DNA of 64,000 nucleotides from Oscarella lobularis (Eukaryota > Porifera > Homoscleromorpha > Homosclerophorida > Oscarellidae), in assembly GCF_947507565.1 (NCBI RefSeq), contig NC_089189.1:2354122-2418121 (forward strand). The letters are read 5' to 3'. The notes under the pieces are model-generated. The model was not told the DNA's origin. It ran no database searches and was given only the letters and a program-made list of their open reading frames with translations. The translations under genes were made by a program, and so were the position numbers. Positions 9,531 through 22,500 of this stretch are shown here, one piece after another; the stretch's first letter is position 1; the number at the start of each line of letters is the position of its first letter.

Positions 9531-10509
9531 TCATTGAAGACAAGCAAACCATGTACCCTGCACTGCGTAAAGTATAGTATCGGCCCAGGTATAGAAGTTG
9601 GCCCTGAAGCTGCAGCGCTTGATTTGACTTGCGCTCGCGATGACTCGAAGATTACGTCCTTTGTCACTGTCAAGCCGTTTGAGGCTCACTATTACGTTTG
9701 GAATTCTGCTAAAGCATTTTCTAAACGTAATAGTGAAGTGTTGGAATGGACACGTTTTGCACCAGCCAACTGGAGTCTCTCCCATTTGGCCTAGACGTAG
9801 AGTGCACCAACCAAGAAGACTATTTTACGTTTTTAGTCTTACAGCCAACAGCCTCGCCTTTTTGCCCCTTAGCGCCTAATTTTAAATTTTAGTCAGTCTG
9901 CTTAGTCGGTGAAGTGAAAATTATAATGCACCTGAAGGTCCGTTTAGTCCTCTGAGGCCTCTCGATCCGCGCTCTCCCTTTTGACCTTTGCCGCCTTATA
10001 TTATTAGGTGAAATTTCATTTTTTCTGGAATATTTTACACGATAGAGTACCTTTGAGGCCGGCAGGTCCTTGAACTCCAGTATCACCTTTTGGTCCCGCT
10101 TTCCCACTGCTTCCTTGTTCTCCCTTTTCTCCCTACATTTGCAGCTGTTGGAGACCAATTTAATTAATGATTGTTATTTATACCTTTTGGCCGCCTCCAC
10201 CGTATTGACCCTAAATCAAGAAGTCGTGAAGAAGAATTGCTGTTTTGTCAGATTATGTCTTTCTCTAATTTGCCTTTGGAATGCAGTTGCCTTTTGATTC
10301 GTCTGCCTTGTTCTACCGAGAAAGGTTCAATTCTTTATATTGGAGGCGTTTTCGTGTAGTAATACCTTGCACAAGCGAGCAAAAGAAGTGAATTTCACAG
10401 TGCCTAGATTCCATGGCGGCTCTTGGTCTGGGAGTTGAGGAGGTTGAGCTCCACTTCTTGCTATGAGACTAGCAAATATGCAGCTTGCCAGCACCAAGAC
10501 GAATTTCAT
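9531..10509 (-). CDS. Collagen-like protein with C-terminal H-type lectin domain (copy B)
   Basis: Seven exons: 10509-10366, 10312-10274, 10210-10184, 10132-10051, 9994-9932, 9875-9843, 9790-9531; 215 aa. Signal peptide [17 protein letters not shown]; an in-frame ATG three codons upstream (10518) is an alternative start. Exon 1 has a Pro-rich insert absent from copy A. The Gly-X-Y stretch (G-E-K-G-E-Q-G, G-P-K-G-D-T-G, G-E-R-G-S-R-G) is shorter than in copy A because exon 5 has 63 rather than 171 bases. The H-type lectin exon has the same length as in copy A: F-T-I-T-F, P-N-V-I-V-S-L, D-S-D, N-L-R-V-I, Y-T-W-A-D-T-I and T-W-F-A. Intron 2 again has a GC donor (AAG/GCAAAT). Both copies appear functional and arose in the same block duplication as the ceramide synthase fragments. 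Confidence 0.8.
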
Positions 10510-11370
10510 TATGCACACGGTATATCAGTTTCTGTAAAAAAGTTTCTGCGTATATATCAAAGTCTCGTTCTTGCACTCATTCATTCTCTAGTTATTCTTG
10601 GGTTGCTTGGGATTATTCAGCCTCACAGACCGGTTAGGCTAGAGGCATGTACTGATCGACTAACCTACCCAAAATGTAGTCCGATTTTGGTGGTAGCAGC
10701 CGTTAGAGCCTTTACGCACTGGCAGCTGAGAGTAAAGTGATAGAAACTACTGAGAAACCGTACTTTTTAGGAATGACTCTGATGGGGAAAAAAGGCGGGG
10801 ATGGTTTGGTGGACCATAAATGGTTTACCGTATTTACTCTATCTGAAGCCTCGCCCACAAAGGGAGGCTCTAATGGAGGACAACTTCTATTTCTTTAACA
10901 TGAAGAGACGTCTAAAATCGCTCTATTAATTAATCAATAGGCGTAGAGTACATAGAATGAATATATAGTGTGCTGTCTTATTCAGGACTGAAACAAAGGA
11001 GGCGTTCACTAGAGGGCGGTGTCAATTACATAATCGGCGGTGTTTATTTTTTTGAACTCAAATTACCTTTCTTACGGTATTGAAAATATTGACGCCCCGG
11101 GTTCTACGGTAGGCTGTCAAACCATCTATGGTCAAACCTAGTCTGGAGATCGGCCCCATTCACTGCATGTTGAAACCAGAGTTGAAACGAATGCCGTCGA
11201 TCGCGGAAGTCCAAACAAGCGAGATCTCCAGGAAAATGCTTCGGGCATCGCGCTGAGCCCCTACTCGGTCACTACGCAGCTAGGTTTACCTGCTTCTATA
11301 CACCAACTATCTGTTCTCATACAGTATTGGCACGTACTATTATATAATCATTTTTTGAAACAGAAAAAGC
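10510..11370. other. Intergenic region; possible degraded inverted-repeat element at about 10802-11147
   Basis: No gene recognised. Ends near 10802 (GGTTTGGTGGACCATAAATG) and 11147 are imperfect inverted repeats of each other, both containing a GGTTTG, ACCATA and ATGGTTT series and TACCGTA. The 345-base segment could be a decayed MITE. Confidence 0.3.
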
Positions 11371-11589
11371 AATGAGGGGTACGTGGTGGTTGAGTCATCA
11401 TTAATTATTCACGTGACCGATTTTGAAAAGGATGTTAGTTGAGGAAGCAGGAAAGCGATTCACATTTACCAAGCACCACACGAGGCAAGACCAAGATGTC
11501 CAAAACGCGTGAAAAACTCTTGAAAGGTACGGTATAGAAGGCGCCAGATGACGTTCCCTTAGTAACGCACGTTAGATCCTTCCAGCAAA

Positions 11590-14500
11590 ATGATTTCGAG
11601 TTCCGATTCCGATCCTGACACCGATCGAAACGTTTTTCTACCCGAAATAGATACCACAAAGGGCCGTCGGACACGTCGTTTCTACCCTATCGTCCTCATC
11701 GTCCTCGTAACGACGATCGTCGCTCTTCTCATCGCCGTCATCGTTCTCGCATCGCGAAAAGGCGTTTCTGCGCCAGCAACGGCTCCGTCTACCGATTCTC
11801 CTTCCACGCCAACGCCATCGCCTACTCAGACGCCCGCCCCGACGTCGCCAAAACGAAAAGAACTGTGGGACAACGTTCGACTTCCGGGCGACGTCATTCC
11901 TCGTTCTTATCAAATCGACATTAGCGCTACAGATTTAGACGATGGTCACGTGACCGGTGACGTCAAAATTCGATGTGGCGTCGTAAAATCGACGAGTACG
12001 ATATTGGTTCACGCTCTCAATATGACGATTAGTAAGTCGAGAGTTATTGATGTCAATGGCGGGGGAGCGGACGTGGCGGTGTCGAAGGCGTTCGTGGCAA
12101 AGGAGAATCAGTATTGGGTTATGCAATTGGGAAAATCACTCAAAGCGAACTCACTTGTGGATATAAGTTTGCATTGGGAAACGAGATTGGCTAGCGGACT
12201 ATCTGGCTTCTATAGAAGCACATATAATGATCTCCAAGGAAAACAGCAGTAAGTACTGTACATTCATACATACATACATACATACACGTCATATAAATGA
12301 ATTGGGTATGTGAACTCTGGTGACTGTGGTGTCTTATGACGACTCTGTTTAACTTTATTTATTGTCATTGTGTCTCCCTATCATCTCTCCCTGTGGACAT
12401 TCAACAAGGGAATGAATCCAGCTATCAAATGACTGTTTCTCTCTTAGATGATAGATAGCTTTGATAGTTGTGTTGAAGCAATTATTTTTTTCTGACGTTT
12501 TTTTTTCTCCCAGTACTATAGCCACTACCCAGATGGAAGCAACAAGCGCGCGTTTGGCTTTTCCTTGCTTTGATGAACCGGCAATGAAAGCCAAGTTTAA
12601 TATCAGCATTCTCTATGATCCGTCTAACGGATACAGTGCTATATCTAATATGCCTATTTGGTGGAATCAAAGTGTTAGTGTGGGAAGCCAAGGGTTCACG
12701 CGCGCTCATTTCGAGCAGACGCCTCGCATGAGCACCTATCTCGTCGCTTTTATTATCTCCAATTTTAATTTCGTTCAAAATACGACGAAATCCGGGACGC
12801 AGGTTCGCGTATGGGCGCGTCCGGATTTGATTAATGAAACCCAATGGGCGTTGGAGTGCGTGTCAATTATTCTCGCTTTTTATGAGGATTTTTTCAACGT
12901 TTCATATCCTTTACCTAAGCAAGGTCAAAGAGAACACCCACTTGATTAATTTTGAGTATACTTTGATATAGATTTGGTTGCTATACCTGATTTTTCTGCG
13001 GGTGCCATGGAGAATTGGGGTCTTATCACCTATAGAGAGGTCGATCTTTTGTTTGACCCGGTAGTCTCTGCAACGTCGAATAAACAACGTGTTGCTGTGG
13101 TGATAGCACATGAACTTGCGCATCAGGTAAAAGTAGATAATTAATTTTAAATAATAGGTATTTTTATATATTTATTTTTAGTGGTTTGGTAATCTTGTTA
13201 CTATGAAGTGGTGGAATGATTTGTGGTTGAATGAAGGCTTTGCCAGCTACGTAGAGTACATAGGAACGGACGCCGTTCGTCGCGACTGGAAAATGGCACG
13301 TGACCCACGTGCACCTAAATAATTAAATATTTATTTTTCTTATTAGATTGATCACTTTTTTGGGGACACTGTTCTCTATGCCTACTCAGTTGACAGCCTC
13401 GTGACGTCACATCCTATTGATGTGAGCGTAGAAACTCCAGATGAAATTAGTAGCCTCTTCGACGCCATATCCTATGACAAGGTACTAGTTAATATTAATT
13501 AATTAATTAAAAATATTTAATCAATTAATTTAGGGTGCGTCTATACTTCAAATGCTCTACAATTTTCTGGGCCGTGAAACCTTTCTCAAAGGCCTCAGTG
13601 TAATATATTTAATTATTTATTTAGAATCAATTTTGATTATCTGTATTTCTGATGTAGCTTTATCTGCAGTCGCATAGTTTTCAAAATGCTGAAACGGCAG
13701 ATCTTTGGTCTGCCCTTCAGAGTGTTCTAGAGAAAGGCCAATTGCCCTCACCTTTGACTGTTTCGTCCATCATGTCCACATGGACGAAGCAGAGTGGATT
13801 TCCCTTAGTTAATTGCGTTGAAAAGTCCAAGCAAGTGACTCTAGAGCAACGTAGATTCATCTATAGTTCGGCTAACGCGTCTTTGCTTCCACCGTCTCCA
13901 TACAAGTAGAATAATTAAATAATTAATTATGAAAATTAGCAATCTTGCCTATAGATATAAGTGGAGTATTCCTATCACGTTCTACACTGATAAGCAGTCT
14001 TATTCGAATTCTCCTCAATGGCTTACGTCATCAAGTATATAAACGTATTATTAGATATCTTTACTTTGATTTTTTTCTATTAGGCAACTTCTATTCCCTT
14101 TCCACCGAGTATAATTGGATTAAACTCAACGTAGATCAAGTTGGATACTATCGTGTCAATTACACTGAGTCCATGTGGCAAGCATTGGCTAATCAACTTC
14201 AACGTGACCACACTGTAATGAGGCTGAGATTAGAATAAGAAAATATTTACTCTACTGTATCTCTTCAGGTTTTCTCGCCCAAAGATCGCGCTGGTCTCTT
14301 GGCAGATGCCTTTGATCTCGCTAGGTAAACTTCACATCAATTTGTAATCACATTAGGGGATAAGGGGATGTACGGGGGGTAAAATTGATGAGGGGAAACG
14401 TTGATGAGGATCTACATAGGGATCTAGGTACGGTAGGGTTGAGGCGAAAGTTGTTGATGAGGGGATAGAGAGAGTGAGGAAAAGTTAATAAGGGATAGGG

Positions 14501-15959
14501 CATCTCACACTTTGTACTGACACTGCTTAACTCTTTTTAATGGCCCTCACTGTCCCTGTTCACTTTGACAAACGGTACCTCAATTTGTGAGGCCGTCTTT
14601 CACTTTGTGGTAAAACTTGGTGTCTGGAAAAGCTGTTAGTATTCGCTATAGAGGCATTTCTGTGTTTGGGAAATAGATATCTGCACCAACTGGTGTACCA
14701 TAGATCACGACCGTAGAGTTGGAGTTATAATCGCGAACGTAGAATTAATTGGGGTAACGTCTAGGGCTGGTTTATTGAACGTTACAATTGGGCTGGATTT
14801 AACGAACTATCTGAGCAAAGAAGCGAATTATGTTCCGTGGAGAGCAATCTTGTCCAAACTTGGCTATGTGCGAGACATGCTGGCGTTGAGACCAAGTCTA
14901 GGAAAGTTGAAAGTTAGACAAACACTTGAGTGTATCCTTTTTTCAGCTGAAATTCTTTCTCAGACGTTTTTGTGCGGAAAACTCGCGCCTCTTTTGGAAA
15001 GGTATTTGAGTGGAGATATACCGGATTCTCATGATGAAAAGTGAGTCTGTTTTAATTATCAATTGATTTTTTATTGATTTGTATATAGGCTTTTGAGGGT
15101 TTCTGTAGTTGATTTTGGTTGGAAAATTGGCTGCAGTCTTTCCTCTGGGGCGTCTGCACGCGACCTACTTTCGAGTCATTTTGCTAAGTTTATGGCCGGA
15201 AATGAAACGTACCTGGGTCGCAAATTAAAAATTATTTTATAAATTTATTAATTTCTAGTGTCGATCCTGATTTTCATTCGACTGTTTATGGTGCTGGTAT
15301 TGCAGCTGGAGGTGAAGACGAGTGGGAATTCGTATGGAAAATATTTCAAAATACTAACGTGGCAAGTGAGAAAAGAGCCTGCTTCAGCGCTCTCGCACAG
15401 TCAACTCAACCGTGGATATTAAACAGGTAAATTACGAAATTTATTTATTAACAAATACTCATTATTTTTATAAGATATTTGGAATATTCGATTGATGATT
15501 CGTTGATTCGATCTCAGGACACGGGCTTTGTTGTCGCGTACGTTTCGAGAAACGTCATAGGTCGTTCGTTTGTGTGGAATTTTCTACGAAACAATTGGGA
15601 CAATCTCTTCGACAGGTAGCTGTTTGTATGACGTGAGGCTTCTTAAAAATATTTTATTCAATTTTCTAGATACGGAAGCGAGTCGTTTTCCCTTGGCTAC
15701 TTTGTTAGGTATGTGTCAGCCTCTTTCAACACTCAGTTTCAACTCAAAGAAGTTCGTTGGGATTTTAATTAATTAAATAATTAATTTTTTCTTGAAATTG
15801 CTCTGTTTTTAGTTTGATGACTTTTTCAATGGACGAGATGCGGGGGCGGCGGATAGGGTTGTCAAGCAATCAAGAGAAAAAATTGAGAGTAATGTGAAGT
15901 GGATGATGACGAATGAAGAAACCGTCGATCGCTGGCTCACTGCTGCTAATCTGAAATAA
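11590..15959 (+). CDS. M1-family membrane aminopeptidase (aminopeptidase N-like)
   Basis: Zinc metallopeptidase removing N-terminal residues from peptides at the cell surface. Exons: 11590-12248, 12514-12923, 12972-13126, 13182-13295, 13347-13481, 13534-13599, 13658-13905, 13955-14034, 14084-14214, 14269-14324, 14765-14895, 14947-15040, 15089-15208, 15259-15426, 15475-15615, 15670-15751, 15813-15959; 978 aa, normal for the family. Type II topology: short acidic cytosolic tail, helix at residues 31-54, then a Thr/Pro/Ser-rich stalk. The substrate motif GAMENWG is near 362-368, the zinc site HELAH is 403-407 and the third ligand Glu is 426 (W-L-N-E-G-F-A). The ERAP1-C-like C-terminal half is complete. 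Intron 4 needs a GC donor (ATG/GCACGT). The exon 11 end is my least certain border. Substrate preference cannot be told. Confidence 0.9.
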
Positions 15960-16514
15960 TTTGATCGTGTATTTTTTATTCTTCTGTGTGGCTGAAGTCG
16001 CTGTTTGGACCGTTATTTTATGCCGGGCTTTGAAAATATAATATTTAGTGCACAAAATCTCAATACGGGAAGTCGGTACTCCCGTACCAAAATTGGAGCA
16101 AGATCCCACCTTGGCGGAAAGTCCGTGGAATCCAAGTAATTCGGCACGTTACAGCCTGCATACCTTCACGAATATAATTTCCTGAAACTTCTGTACAGGA
16201 TTAACAGCCTGTGAGAGAAGAAAGAACGACTGCGAGCGCAAGATTGCTTGGAGAAGTACGCGAACAGTCGAAGCCACAGATTGAAGGCACTTCAGCGGCA
16301 AATAGGACATAAGCGACGGTCCAAATTTCATTGTAAGTTCATTGAGCGGAGCGATCAGAGGAAATTATCGCAGGTCTGCTTTTCCTAGGGCAAAGAACGT
16401 CATCCGACCTCTCATCAATCGCTCCAGAGTCGTAATGGGGCTGCGTCCAAAGAAATAACACCTACGTAAGAAATCGCGACAAAATGGCGGCGATCGAAAG
16501 CCTACGCCATCATT
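15960..16514. other. 3' flank of the aminopeptidase gene
   Basis: Non-coding; no gene recognised. It leads into the satellite array: the last 30 bases already contain a variant of the repeat core. Confidence 0.4.
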
Positions 16515-19500
16515 GAGCGAAGGCCTTCGCTCATCGTATTCTCTCATGAACGAAGGCCTTCGCTCATCGTATTCTCTCATGAACGAAGGCCTTCGCTCAT
16601 CGTATTCTCTCATAAACGAAGCCTTCGCTCATCGTATTCTCTCATAAACGAAGCCTTCGCTCATCGTATTCTCTTATGAACGAAGGCCATCGCTCATCGT
16701 ATTCTCTTATGAACGAAGGCCTTCGCTCATCGTATTCTCTCATGAACGAAGGCTTCGCTCATCGTATTCTCTTATGAACGAAGGCCATCGCTCATCGTAT
16801 TCTCTTATGAACGAAGGCCATCGCTCATCGTATTCTCTTATGAACGAAGGCTTCGCTCATCGTATTCTCTTATGAACGAAGGCCATCGCTCATCGTATTC
16901 TCTTATGAACGAAGGCCATCGCTCATCGTATTCTCTCATGAACGAAGGCCTTCGCTCATCGTATTCTCTTATGAACGAAGGCTTCGCTCATCGTATTCTC
17001 TTATGAACGAAGGCCTTCGCTCATCGTATTCTCTTATGAACGAAGGCCATCGCTCATCGTATTCTCTTATGAACGAAGGCTTCGCTCATCGTATTCTCTT
17101 ATGAACGAAGCCTTCGCTCATCGTATTCTCTTATGAACGAAGGCCATCGCTCATCGTATTCTCTTATGAACGAAGCCTTCGCTCATCGTATTCTCTTATG
17201 AACGAAGGCCTTCGCTCATCGTATTCTCTTATGAACGAAGGCCATCGCTCATCGTATTCTCTTATGAACGAAGGCCATCGCTCATCGTATTCTCTTATGA
17301 ACGAAGGCCATCGCTCATCGTATTCTCTTATGAACGAAGGCCATCGCTCATCGTATTCTCTTATGAACGAAGGCTTCGCTCATCGTATTCTCTTATGAAC
17401 GAAGGCCTTCGCTCATCGTATTCTCTTATGAACGAAGGCTTCGCTCATCGTATTCTCTTATGAACGAAGGCCATCGCTCATCGTATTCTCTTATGAACGA
17501 AGGCTTCGCTCATCGTATTCTCTTATGAACGAAGGCCTTCGCTCATCGTATTCTCTTATGAACGAAGGCCATCGCTCATCGTATTCTCTTATGAACGAAG
17601 GCCTTCGCTCATCGTATTCTCTTATGAACGAAGGCTTCGCTCATCGTATTCTCTTATGAACGAAGGCTTCGCTCATCGTATTCTCTTATGAACGAAGGCT
17701 TCGCTCATCGTATTCTCTTATGAACGAAGGCCTTCGCTCATCGTATTCTCTTATGAACGAAGGCCATCGCTCATCGTATTCTCTTATGAACGAAGGCTTC
17801 GCTCATCGTATTCTCTTATGAACGAAGCCTTCGCTCATCGTATTCTCTTATGAACGAAGGCCTTCGCTCATCGTATTCTCTTATGAACGAAGGCCATCGC
17901 TCATCGTATTCTCTTATGAACGAAGGCTTCGCTCATCGTATTCTCTTATGAACGAAGGCCTTCGCTCATCGTATTCTCTTATGAACGAAGGCCATCGCTC
18001 ATCGTATTCTCTTATGAACGAAGGCTTCGCTCATCGTATTCTCTTATGAACGAAGGCCATCGCTCATCGTATTCTCTTATGAACGAAGGCCATCGCTCAT
18101 CGTATTCTCTTATGAACGAAGGCTTCGCTCATCGTATTCTCTTATGAACGAAGCCTTCGCTCATCGTATTCTCTTATGAACGAAGGCCATCGCTCATCGT
18201 ATTCTCTTATGAACGAAGGCTTCGCTCATCGTATTCTCTTATGAACGAAGGCCTTCGCTCATCGTATTCTCTTATGAACGAAGGCCATCGCTCATCGTAT
18301 TCTCTTATGAACGAAGGCCATCGCTCATCGTATTCTCTTATGAACGAAGGCCATCGCTCATCGTATTCTCTCATGAACGAAGGCCTTCGCTCATCGTATT
18401 CTCTTATGAACGAAGGCTTCGCTCATCGTATTCTCTTATGAACGAAGGCCATCGCTCATCGTATTCTCTTATGAACGAAGGCTTCGCTCATCGTATTCTC
18501 TTATGAACGAAGGCCTTCGCTCATCGTATTCTCTTATGAACGAAGGCTTCGCTCATCGTATTCTCTTATGAACGAAGGCCTTCGCTCATCGTATTCTCTT
18601 ATGAACGAAGGCCATCGCTCATCGTATTCTCTTATGAACGAAGCCTTCGCTCATCGTATTCTCTTATGAACGAAGGCCTTCGCTCATCGTATTCTCTTAT
18701 GAACGAAGGCCATCGCTCATCGTATTCTCTTATGAACGAAGGCCATCGCTCATCGTATTCTCTTATGAACGAAGGCCATCGCTCATCGTATTCTCTTATG
18801 AACGAAGGCCATCGCTCATCGTATTCTCTTATGAACGAAGGCTTCGCTCATCGTATTCTCTTATGAACGAAGCCTTCGCTCATCGTATTCTCTTATGAAC
18901 GAAGGCCATCGCTCATCGTATTCTCTTATGAACGAAGGCTTCGCTCATCGTATTCTCTTATGAACGAAGGCCTTCGCTCATCGTATTCTCTTATGAACGA
19001 AGGCCATCGCTCATCGTATTCTCTTATGAACGAAGGCCATCGCTCATCGTATTCTCTTATGAACGAAGGCCATCGCTCATCGTATTCTCTCATGAACGAA
19101 GGCCTTCGCTCATCGTATTCTCTTATGAACGAAGGCTTCGCTCATCGTATTCTCTTATGAACGAAGGCCATCGCTCATCGTATTCTCTTATGAACGAAGG
19201 CTTCGCTCATCGTATTCTCTTATGAACGAAGGCCTTCGCTCATCGTATTCTCTTATGAACGAAGGCCATCGCTCATCGTATTCTCTTATGAACGAAGGCC
19301 TTCGCTCATCGTATTCTCTTATGAACGAAGGCTTCGCTCATCGTATTCTCTTATGAACGAAGGCTTCGCTCATCGTATTCTCTTATGAACGAAGGCTTCG
19401 CTCATCGTATTCTCTTATGAACGAAGGCCTTCGCTCATCGTATTCTCTTATGAACGAAGGCCATCGCTCATCGTATTCTCTTATGAACGAAGGCTTCGCT

Positions 19501-22500
19501 CATCGTATTCTCTTATGAACGAAGCCTTCGCTCATCGTATTCTCTTATGAACGAAGGCCTTCGCTCATCGTATTCTCTTATGAACGAAGGCCATCGCTCA
19601 TCGTATTCTCTTATGAACGAAGGCTTCGCTCATCGTATTCTCTTATGAACGAAGGCCTTCGCTCATCGTATTCTCTTATGAACGAAGGCTTCGCTCATCG
19701 TATTCTCTTATGAACGAAGGCTTCGCTCATCGTATTCTCTTATGAACGAAGGCCTTCGCTCATCGTATTCTCTTATGAACGAAGGCCATCGCTCATCGTA
19801 TTCTCTTATGAACGAAGGCTTCGCTCATCGTATTCTCTTATGAACGAAGCCTTCGCTCATCGTATTCTCTTATGAACGAAGGCCTTCGCTCATCGTATTC
19901 TCTTATGAACGAAGGCCATCGCTCATCGTATTCTCTTATGAACGAAGGCTTCGCTCATCGTATTCTCTTATGAACGAAGGCCATCGCTCATCGTATTCTC
20001 TTATGAACGAAGGCCATCGCTCATCGTATTCTCTTATGAACGAAGGCTTCGCTCATCGTATTCTCTTATGAACGAAGCCTTCGCTCATCGTATTCTCTTA
20101 TGAACGAAGGCCATCGCTCATCGTATTCTCTTATGAACGAAGGCTTCGCTCATCGTATTCTCTTATGAACGAAGGCCTTCGCTCATCGTATTCTCTTATG
20201 AACGAAGGCCATCGCTCATCGTATTCTCTTATGAACGAAGGCCATCGCTCATCGTATTCTCTTATGAACGAAGGCCATCGCTCATCGTATTCTCTCATGA
20301 ACGAAGGCCTTCGCTCATCGTATTCTCTTATGAACGAAGGCTTCGCTCATCGTATTCTCTTATGAACGAAGGCTTCGCTCATCGTATTCTCTTATGAACG
20401 AAGGCTTCGCTCATCGTATTCTCTTATGAACGAAGGCCTTCGCTCATCGTATTCTCTTATGAACGAAGGCCATCGCTCATCGTATTCTCTTATGAACGAA
20501 GGCTTCGCTCATCGTATTCTCTTATGAACGAAGGCTTCGCTCATCGTATTCTCTTATGAACGAAGGCCATCGCTCATCGTATTCTCTTATGAACGAAGGC
20601 CTTCGCTCATCGTATTCTCTTATGAACGAAGGCCATCGCTCATCGTATTCTCTTATGAACGAAGGCTTCGCTCATCGTATTCTCTTATGAACGAAGGCCT
20701 TCGCTCATCGTATTCTCTTATGAACGAAGGCCATCGCTCATCGTATTCTCTTATGAACGAAGGCCTTCGCTCATCGTATTCTCTTATGAACGAAGGCTTC
20801 GCTCATCGTATTCTCTTATGAACGAAGGCTTCGCTCATCGTATTCTCTTATGAACGAAGGCTTCGCTCATCGTATTCTCTTATGAACGAAGGCCTTCGCT
20901 CATCGTATTCTCTTATGAACGAAGGCCATCGCTCATCGTATTCTCTTATGAACGAAGGCTTCGCTCATCGTATTCTCTTATGAACGAAGCCTTCGCTCAT
21001 CGTATTCTCTTATGAACGAAGGCCTTCGCTCATCGTATTCTCTTATGAACGAAGGCCATCGCTCATCGTATTCTCTTATGAACGAAGGCTTCGCTCATCG
21101 TATTCTCTTATGAACGAAGGCCTTCGCTCATCGTATTCTCTTATGAACGAAGGCTTCGCTCATCGTATTCTCTTATGAACGAAGGCTTCGCTCATCGTAT
21201 TCTCTTATGAACGAAGGCCTTCGCTCATCGTATTCTCTTATGAACGAAGGCCATCGCTCATCGTATTCTCTTATGAACGAAGGCTTCGCTCATCGTATTC
21301 TCTTATGAACGAAGCCTTCGCTCATCGTATTCTCTTATGAACGAAGGCCTTCGCTCATCGTATTCTCTTATGAACGAAGGCCATCGCTCATCGTATTCTC
21401 TTATGAACGAAGGCTTCGCTCATCGTATTCTCTTATGAACGAAGGCCATCGCTCATCGTATTCTCTTATGAACGAAGGCCATCGCTCATCGTATTCTCTT
21501 ATGAACGAAGGCTTCGCTCATCGTATTCTCTTATGAACGAAGCCTTCGCTCATCGTATTCTCTTATGAACGAAGGCCATCGCTCATCGTATTCTCTTATG
21601 AACGAAGGCTTCGCTCATCGTATTCTCTTATGAACGAAGGCCTTCGCTCATCGTATTCTCTTATGAACGAAGGCCATCGCTCATCGTATTCTCTTATGAA
21701 CGAAGGCCATCGCTCATCGTATTCTCTTATGAACGAAGGCCATCGCTCATCGTATTCTCTCATGAACGAAGGCCTTCGCTCATCGTATTCTCTTATGAAC
21801 GAAGGCTTCGCTCATCGTATTCTCTTATGAACGAAGGCTTCGCTCATCGTATTCTCTTATGAACGAAGGCTTCGCTCATCGTATTCTCTTATGAACGAAG
21901 GCCTTCGCTCATCGTATTCTCTTATGAACGAAGGCCATCGCTCATCGTATTCTCTTATGAACGAAGGCTTCGCTCATCGTATTCTCTTATGAACGAAGGC
22001 TTCGCTCATCGTATTCTCTTATGAACGAAGGCCATCGCTCATCGTATTCTCTTATGAACGAAGGCCTTCGCTCATCGTATTCTCTTATGAACGAAGGCCA
22101 TCGCTCATCGTATTCTCTTATGAACGAAGGCTTCGCTCATCGTATTCTCTTATGAACGAAGCCTTCGCTCATCGTATTCTCTTATGAACGAAGGCCATCG
22201 CTCATCGTATTCTCTTATGAACGAAGGCTTCGCTCATCGTATTCTCTCATAAACGAAGCCTTCGCTCATCGTATTCTCTCATGAACGAAGGCCTTCGCTC
22301 ATCGTATTCTCTTATGAACGAAGGCCATCGCTCATCGTATTCTCTCATGAACGAAGGCCATCGCTCATCGTATTCTCTTATGAACGAAGGCCATCGCTCA
22401 TCGTATTCTCTCATAAACGAAGGCCATCGCTCATCGTATTCTCTTATGAACGAAGGCCATCGCTCATCGTATTCTCTTATGAACGAAGGCCATCGCTCAT

